Positions 60,826 to 64,000 of a stretch of 64,000 nucleotides of DNA are shown here, piece after piece. Origin of the DNA: Aeromicrobium sp. Root344 (GTDB lineage Bacteria; Actinomycetota; Actinomycetes; Propionibacteriales; Nocardioidaceae); the NCBI RefSeq assembly GCF_001425755.1, contig NZ_LMDH01000001.1, positions 2,659,672 to 2,723,671 of the forward strand, written 5' to 3'. The position numbers and the translations under genes were made by a program. Every line of letters starts with the position of its first letter. Position 1 is the stretch's first letter. A model generated the notes under the pieces. That model was not told the DNA's origin. It saw only the letters and a list, made by a program, of their open reading frames with translations, and did not search any database.

Positions 60826-62202
60826 ATGAAGAAGATTGTGCTCGTACTGGTGATGGTCGCGGCCAGCGTGTTCCTCGCGCAGCCCGCCGTCGCCGATGAA
60901 ACAGATCCGGCGGCCACCGCGGTCACCGAGACCGAGACCGCACCCGCCGACGCGCCGGCTGAGGAGCCGGCTGCCGAGGAACCGCCACCAGCCGCGGAAC
61001 CGCCCGCTGAGCAGCCTGCAGCCGAGGCGCCGCCAGCTGCCGAGCCTCCGGCTGAGGAGCCTCCGGCCGAAGAGCCGCCGGCCGCTGAGCCCCCGGCTGA
61101 GGAGCCGCCGGTTGTCGAGCCTCCGGCCGAAGAGCAACGGCCCGCGGCATCGACTGTGGCGGCGGCACCCGAGGCCGACGCGGCAGTGGCGGCGGTGGCC
61201 ATCAACAAGAAGATCGTGGTGTGCAAGTACGTCTCCACACCTGGCGGCGTGCTGGACCACATCATCATCGTGGACGCGCCGAAGAACTTCCTCGGAGTCT
61301 TCCCGACGATCTTCCCCGACGCTCAGGACTCGGTCGCGATCCGCTTCGCCGCTCCGCACGAGCAGGCCAAGGACGTCGCGCTCTCGGAGTGTGACTTCAC
61401 CCCGCCGTTCGATGCCTGCCCCAACATCCCGGGCGACCAGCCCGAGGGCACGAACTGTGAGACGGCCCAGGAGAAGAAGGTCGTGGTCTGCAAGTACGTC
61501 GGCACACCTCCGGGCACGCCGGATCACATCATCGTCGTGAACGAGAGCGCGCTGGGTGAGGGCTTCATCGGCCTCTTCCCGTACGCATTCGGTGACGCTC
61601 AGGACTCGATCGCGATCCGATTCGCGGTGGGCAATGAGCAGCCGGGCGATGAGGAGCTGGCCAGCTGTCCGACATTCCCGGCCGACATCACCGCCGAGGC
61701 GCCGGTGGCAGATCCTGCCACCTGTGACGAGGACGGATCCCTCGTCCTGCCGGAGACCGACAACGTCGACTACACGGTGGAGCCCGAGTTCGACGGACCC
61801 GGCACCTACACCGTGACGGCGAGCGTCACCAGCGATGACTTCGTGCTCGTCGGCAAGACGGAGTTCACGGTCAAGGTGGGCGGCAAGCTGTCCACCGAGG
61901 CGTGCACCGAGCCCAAGGACGAGGACGAGCTGTTGCCCGACACGGGCGGCCTGCCGCTCTGGGTGCTGCTCATCGCGGGCCCGATGACCGCGGCTGGACT
62001 CATCATCCTGATGCGTCGTCAGCCGGTCGCCAGCGTGACCACCAGCGGAGGCGGCATGCCGTCCTTCTCGCTGATCCTGCCGCCGGTGAACAAGCCGTCC
62101 GGCTTCACGCGGGTCGCGTCGACGCCGGAGATCGGCTTCATGAAGTCGGTCGGCAAGGTCGTCGCAGCGATCGGCTCGTTCCTCCGCGGAGGACGTCGCT
62201 GA
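60826..62202 (+). CDS. Secreted LPDTG-anchored protein C with two CKYVGTPG-type domains
   Basis: A 458-residue paralogue closest to A. The signal peptide ends near residue 23 (AVAD). A long PPAEEPPAAEP-type linker spans to about residue 110. Two CKYVSTPGG/CKYVGTPPG domains follow, each with DAQDS(V/I)AIRFA. A beta module resembling B, then LLPDTGG, a helix, and a ~60-residue tail ending GSFLRGGRR as in B. It appears a mosaic: domain part like A, end like B. MELSVMKK at 60811 is an alternative start. Confidence 0.85.
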   Translation: MKKIVLVLVMVAASVFLAQPAVADETDPAATAVTETETAPADAPAEEPAAEEPPPAAEPPAEQPAAEAPPAAEPPAEEPPAEEPPAAEPPAEEPPVVEPPAEEQRPAASTVAAAPEADAAVAAVAINKKIVVCKYVSTPGGVLDHIIIVDAPKNFLGVFPTIFPDAQDSVAIRFAAPHEQAKDVALSECDFTPPFDACPNIPGDQPEGTNCETAQEKKVVVCKYVGTPPGTPDHIIVVNESALGEGFIGLFPYAFGDAQDSIAIRFAVGNEQPGDEELASCPTFPADITAEAPVADPATCDEDGSLVLPETDNVDYTVEPEFDGPGTYTVTASVTSDDFVLVGKTEFTVKVGGKLSTEACTEPKDEDELLPDTGGLPLWVLLIAGPMTAAGLIILMRRQPVASVTTSGGGMPSFSLILPPVNKPSGFTRVASTPEIGFMKSVGKVVAAIGSFLRGGRR

Positions 62203-62216
62203 TCACGCACTGATCA

Positions 62217-62252
62217 CGAGAAGGGGAGTCGCTTCGGCGGCTCCCCTTCTCG
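62217..62252 (+). terminator. Terminator of LPDTG gene C
   Basis: CGAGAAGGGGAGTCGC (62217-62232) pairs with GCGGCTCCCCTTCTCG (62237-62252) around TTCG, a 16-bp stem with a UUCG tetraloop, near identical to copy A. It also lies 9 nt from the convergent PaiB gene. Confidence 0.92.
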
Positions 62253-62261
62253 CGTGTGCGG

Positions 62262-62876
62262 TCAGACGTCCATCGCCTCGGCGACGGCTGGGTCCCCGCC
62301 CTCGGCGCGCAGGCCCGCGACCACGCCGGCCCGGTCGGCGTCAGACCGGTTCTGGCTGAGCTTGGCCTTGGCCTCGACCCTTTCGACGGACAGCTCGAGA
62401 CCGACGATGGCCTTGAGGTTCTTGTCGATGTACGCCTCGGGGGCATCGGTCACGGCCCACGGCTGGTCGCGTCGCTGCTCGTGGTGGTCGGTCAGGCGGG
62501 TCACCGCGTCGCGGACCCACTCGGGATCGTCGTGGACCAGGACGGTGCCGCTGAGGTGCACCGCCGAGTAGTTCCACGTCGGCACGACGCGGCCGTGCTC
62601 GGCCTTGGCGGCGTACCAGGACGGCGAGATGTAGGCCTGGGGCCCGGCGACGATCGCGAGGCAGCGTGAGTGGTCGGCGATCTGGCGCCAATGGGCGTTG
62701 GCGCGGGCCATGTGGGCGACGACGGTCGCGCCGTCCACGCTCCACAGGATCGGCAGCAGGGTTGCTACCGGTGTGCCGTCGGCTCCCATGGTGACGAGCT
62801 CGGCACTGCCGATCGACTCGACGAACGCGCGGATGTCGTCGGGATCGTCCATCGCGTTGAAGTGTGGGACGTACAT
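62262..62876 (-). CDS. PaiB-family FMN-binding regulator-like protein
   Basis: A 204-residue protein of the PaiB/FMN-binding split-barrel family. It has MYVPHFNAMDD at the start, LVTMGADGTPVATLLPILW, and PSWYAAKAEHGRVVPTWNYSAVH, the family signature. B. subtilis PaiB is described as a negative regulator of sporulation and protease genes; here the role is unknown. It lies 7 nt after DUF503 on the same strand. Confidence 0.93.
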   Translation of the reverse strand: MYVPHFNAMDDPDDIRAFVESIGSAELVTMGADGTPVATLLPILWSVDGATVVAHMARANAHWRQIADHSRCLAIVAGPQAYISPSWYAAKAEHGRVVPTWNYSAVHLSGTVLVHDDPEWVRDAVTRLTDHHEQRRDQPWAVTDAPEAYIDKNLKAIVGLELSVERVEAKAKLSQNRSDADRAGVVAGLRAEGGDPAVAEAMDV

Positions 62877-62883
62877 GCTGCTC

Positions 62884-63180
62884 CTAGACGTCGTCGCTGT
62901 TGCTCAGGCCGCGCCGGGCGGACAAGAGGTCGATCTCTGGGCGGCCGGCGACGAAGTTCTCGACCGCGTCGAGGACGTCGACGACGTGCCTGCTGTCGGC
63001 GGCGACAAGACTCGCTCCGACGCCTGCCCGGCGGTGGAGGTCGAGGCTGCCGGTCTCGGCCGCGGACACGGTGAACGTACGCCTGAGGTCGGCGACGAGC
63101 GGACGCACGATCGACCGCTTGGTCTTGAGCGAGTGCACGTCGCCCAGGAGGATGTCGAACTCGATCCAACCGATCCACAT
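62884..63180 (-). CDS. DUF503 (YlxP-like) protein
   Basis: A 98-residue protein of the YlxP/DUF503 family, with LGDVHSLKTKRSIVRPLVADLRR as the signature. In other bacteria the gene lies near ribosome maturation genes; here it is followed by paiB. A minus-strand CATGAT box ends 6 nt before the ATG and overlaps the start codon of the divergent gene. Confidence 0.9.
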   Translation of the reverse strand: MWIGWIEFDILLGDVHSLKTKRSIVRPLVADLRRTFTVSAAETGSLDLHRRAGVGASLVAADSRHVVDVLDAVENFVAGRPEIDLLSARRGLSNSDDV

Positions 63181-63189
63181 GCCCCGATC

Positions 63190-63813
63190 ATGACAGGGGC
63201 TGCGAGGATCGTGTCCGTGGTGTCCCAGCTCGTACGACTCGTGGTGTCCTGCGTGATCCTCGGCATCGGGGTCGCGATGATCCTGATCGCCTCGCTCGGC
63301 TCCGACGGCTACTCCACGATGATCAACGGCTTGTCGATCGCGCTGGACGTGGAGTTCTGGATCGTCAACCTCGTCGTGGGCGTCGTGCTGGTGCTCATGG
63401 CGTGGGCGCGCGGGCTCAAGCCTGGCCTCGGCACCATCACGCAGCCACTTGTCGTCGGGTTCGTCGTCTCAGGGCTCCTGGACACGTTCGCCGAGCCCGA
63501 CGCGTGGTGGGCGCGGGCGGCGCTGCTGGTCCTCGCGTTCCCCGTCCTCGCCGTGGGAGTCGCAGGCTACCTTGCCGTCGACGCCGGGGCCGGGCCGACC
63601 GAGGCTGCCGCACTGGCGTTCGACCCGCCGGTGCCGTTCAAGTGGAGCTACAGCGTCGTGCAGGGTGGCGGAGCGCTCGTCGGGTGGTGGTGCGGCGCCG
63701 CGGTCGGCCCGGGCACCGTGCTGGTGATCTTCCTGCTGGGCCCGTTGGTCGACCTGCTCTCGGGACGTTTCAGGGTGCTCTCGATCGACCGTTCCGGACG
63801 GCCGGCATCCTGA
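63190..63813 (+). CDS. YczE/YitT-like membrane protein
   Basis: A 207-residue membrane protein with five or six helices. LGIGVAMILIASLGSDGYSTMINGLS and the GAGPTEAAALAF segment match the YczE family, whose role is not settled. The ATG at 63190 lies just 9 nt from the divergent DUF503 start, so its promoter must overlap that gene; GTG 63211 is an alternative start. Its stop abuts the convergent gene through TGATCA. Confidence 0.85.
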   Translation: MTGAARIVSVVSQLVRLVVSCVILGIGVAMILIASLGSDGYSTMINGLSIALDVEFWIVNLVVGVVLVLMAWARGLKPGLGTITQPLVVGFVVSGLLDTFAEPDAWWARAALLVLAFPVLAVGVAGYLAVDAGAGPTEAAALAFDPPVPFKWSYSVVQGGGALVGWWCGAAVGPGTVLVIFLLGPLVDLLSGRFRVLSIDRSGRPAS

Positions 63814-64000
63814 TCAGCGCCAGAGCACGCTGAGCCGCTCGGCCAGGGCCCGGCCCTGGTCGTGGCCGGCTCGAGCGGCCGCGGGGCGCAGCGACAGGTC
63901 CATCGCGTTGGCGCCGAAGAGGTGCTCGGCGTCGTCCTCCGGGACGACCGTCTCGACGGTGCTCCCGGACGTACGCAGTGCCTCGACCTGCGTGCTGAGG
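63814..64000 (-). CDS. Patatin-like phospholipase, C-terminal end (partial)
   Basis: The minus strand carries the last 61 complete codons and the stop of a gene running past the window edge. The end reads VVPEDDAEHLFGANAMDLSLRP, then AAARAGHDQG and LSVLW-R, which resembles the C-terminus of actinobacterial patatin-like phospholipases (the FGAN-MD-S-RP-AAARAG pattern). The catalytic part lies outside. Stop TGA abuts the YczE-like stop. Confidence 0.7.
   Translation of the reverse strand, partial: LSTQVEALRTSGSTVETVVPEDDAEHLFGANAMDLSLRPAAARAGHDQGRALAERLSVLWR

Overview
This 64 kb window is chromosomal DNA from a high-GC actinobacterium. Gene content and order (an lhr-nei2 pair, mec-cysO-cysM near murI, an Rv1339-like gene, rph and rdgB, an ArfA-like protein, DUF3039, DUF3048 and DUF3618 genes, and an Eis-type acetyltransferase) point to Nocardioidaceae, perhaps Aeromicrobium or Nocardioides. 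That placement is inference from recognised families; no rRNA gene is present. I see no transposase, integrase, phage module or CRISPR array, so most of the window is ordinary core chromosome with a few accessory spots.

Layout. 0.2-5.7 kb: ECF sigma/anti-sigma pair with a secreted-repeat lipoprotein, pterin dehydratase, VKOR protein, EthA-like flavin monooxygenase, membrane-anchored unknown. 5.7-13.5 kb: nei2-lhr DNA repair, ArfA-like OmpA/BON protein with a lysine-rich membrane partner, DUF3048 lipoprotein. 13.6-20.5 kb: TetR and MerR regulators, YqgE, DUF3039, a superfamily II helicase, an esterase and an MpaB-type protein. 20.5-29.4 kb: a large secreted hydrolase, flavin oxidoreductase, two acetyltransferases, pncA-pncB salvage, clpS-DUF2017. 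29.4-34.9 kb: TetR/hydrolase pair, then a NarL-type two-component system with a SHOCT protein and ABC exporter. 35.0-40.7 kb: cysteine synthesis through the carrier CysO, a divergent PRPP synthetase, murI, an MBL enzyme, rph and rdgB. 40.7-48.9 kb: SGNH hydrolase, trmL, BenE transporter, EamA/GntR pair, SDR, tRNA-Leu, Bcp, DUF3618 and FUSC membrane proteins. 49-53 kb: alkaline phosphatase, two well-signalled small ORFs, a malyl-CoA lyase and a related citrate-lyase-family enzyme. 53.2-57.2 kb: KimA-like potassium importer with a KdpD/KdpE-like two-component system. 57.3-62.3 kb: three tandem copies of a unit made of a conserved leader, a secreted LPDTG protein and a UUCG-loop terminator. 62.3-64 kb: PaiB, DUF503, a YczE-like protein and the end of a patatin-like gene.

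The most unusual region is the triplicated leader-LPDTG protein-terminator locus at 57.3-62.3 kb. Its three products share repeated extracellular domains and about 190 nt of segmentally conserved 5' sequence that I cannot assign to a known riboswitch class. Second is the small-ORF locus at 50.5-51.1 kb: a 31-residue ORF with a near-perfect ribosome binding site and its own U-tract terminator, then an 81-residue ORF with two in-frame starts.

Two chromosome-wide habits also stand out. Many genes have a TANNNT-type -10 box only 6-8 nt before the start codon, implying leaderless transcripts. About half of the convergent gene pairs share or abut their stop codons through CTAG, TTAG or TGATCA.
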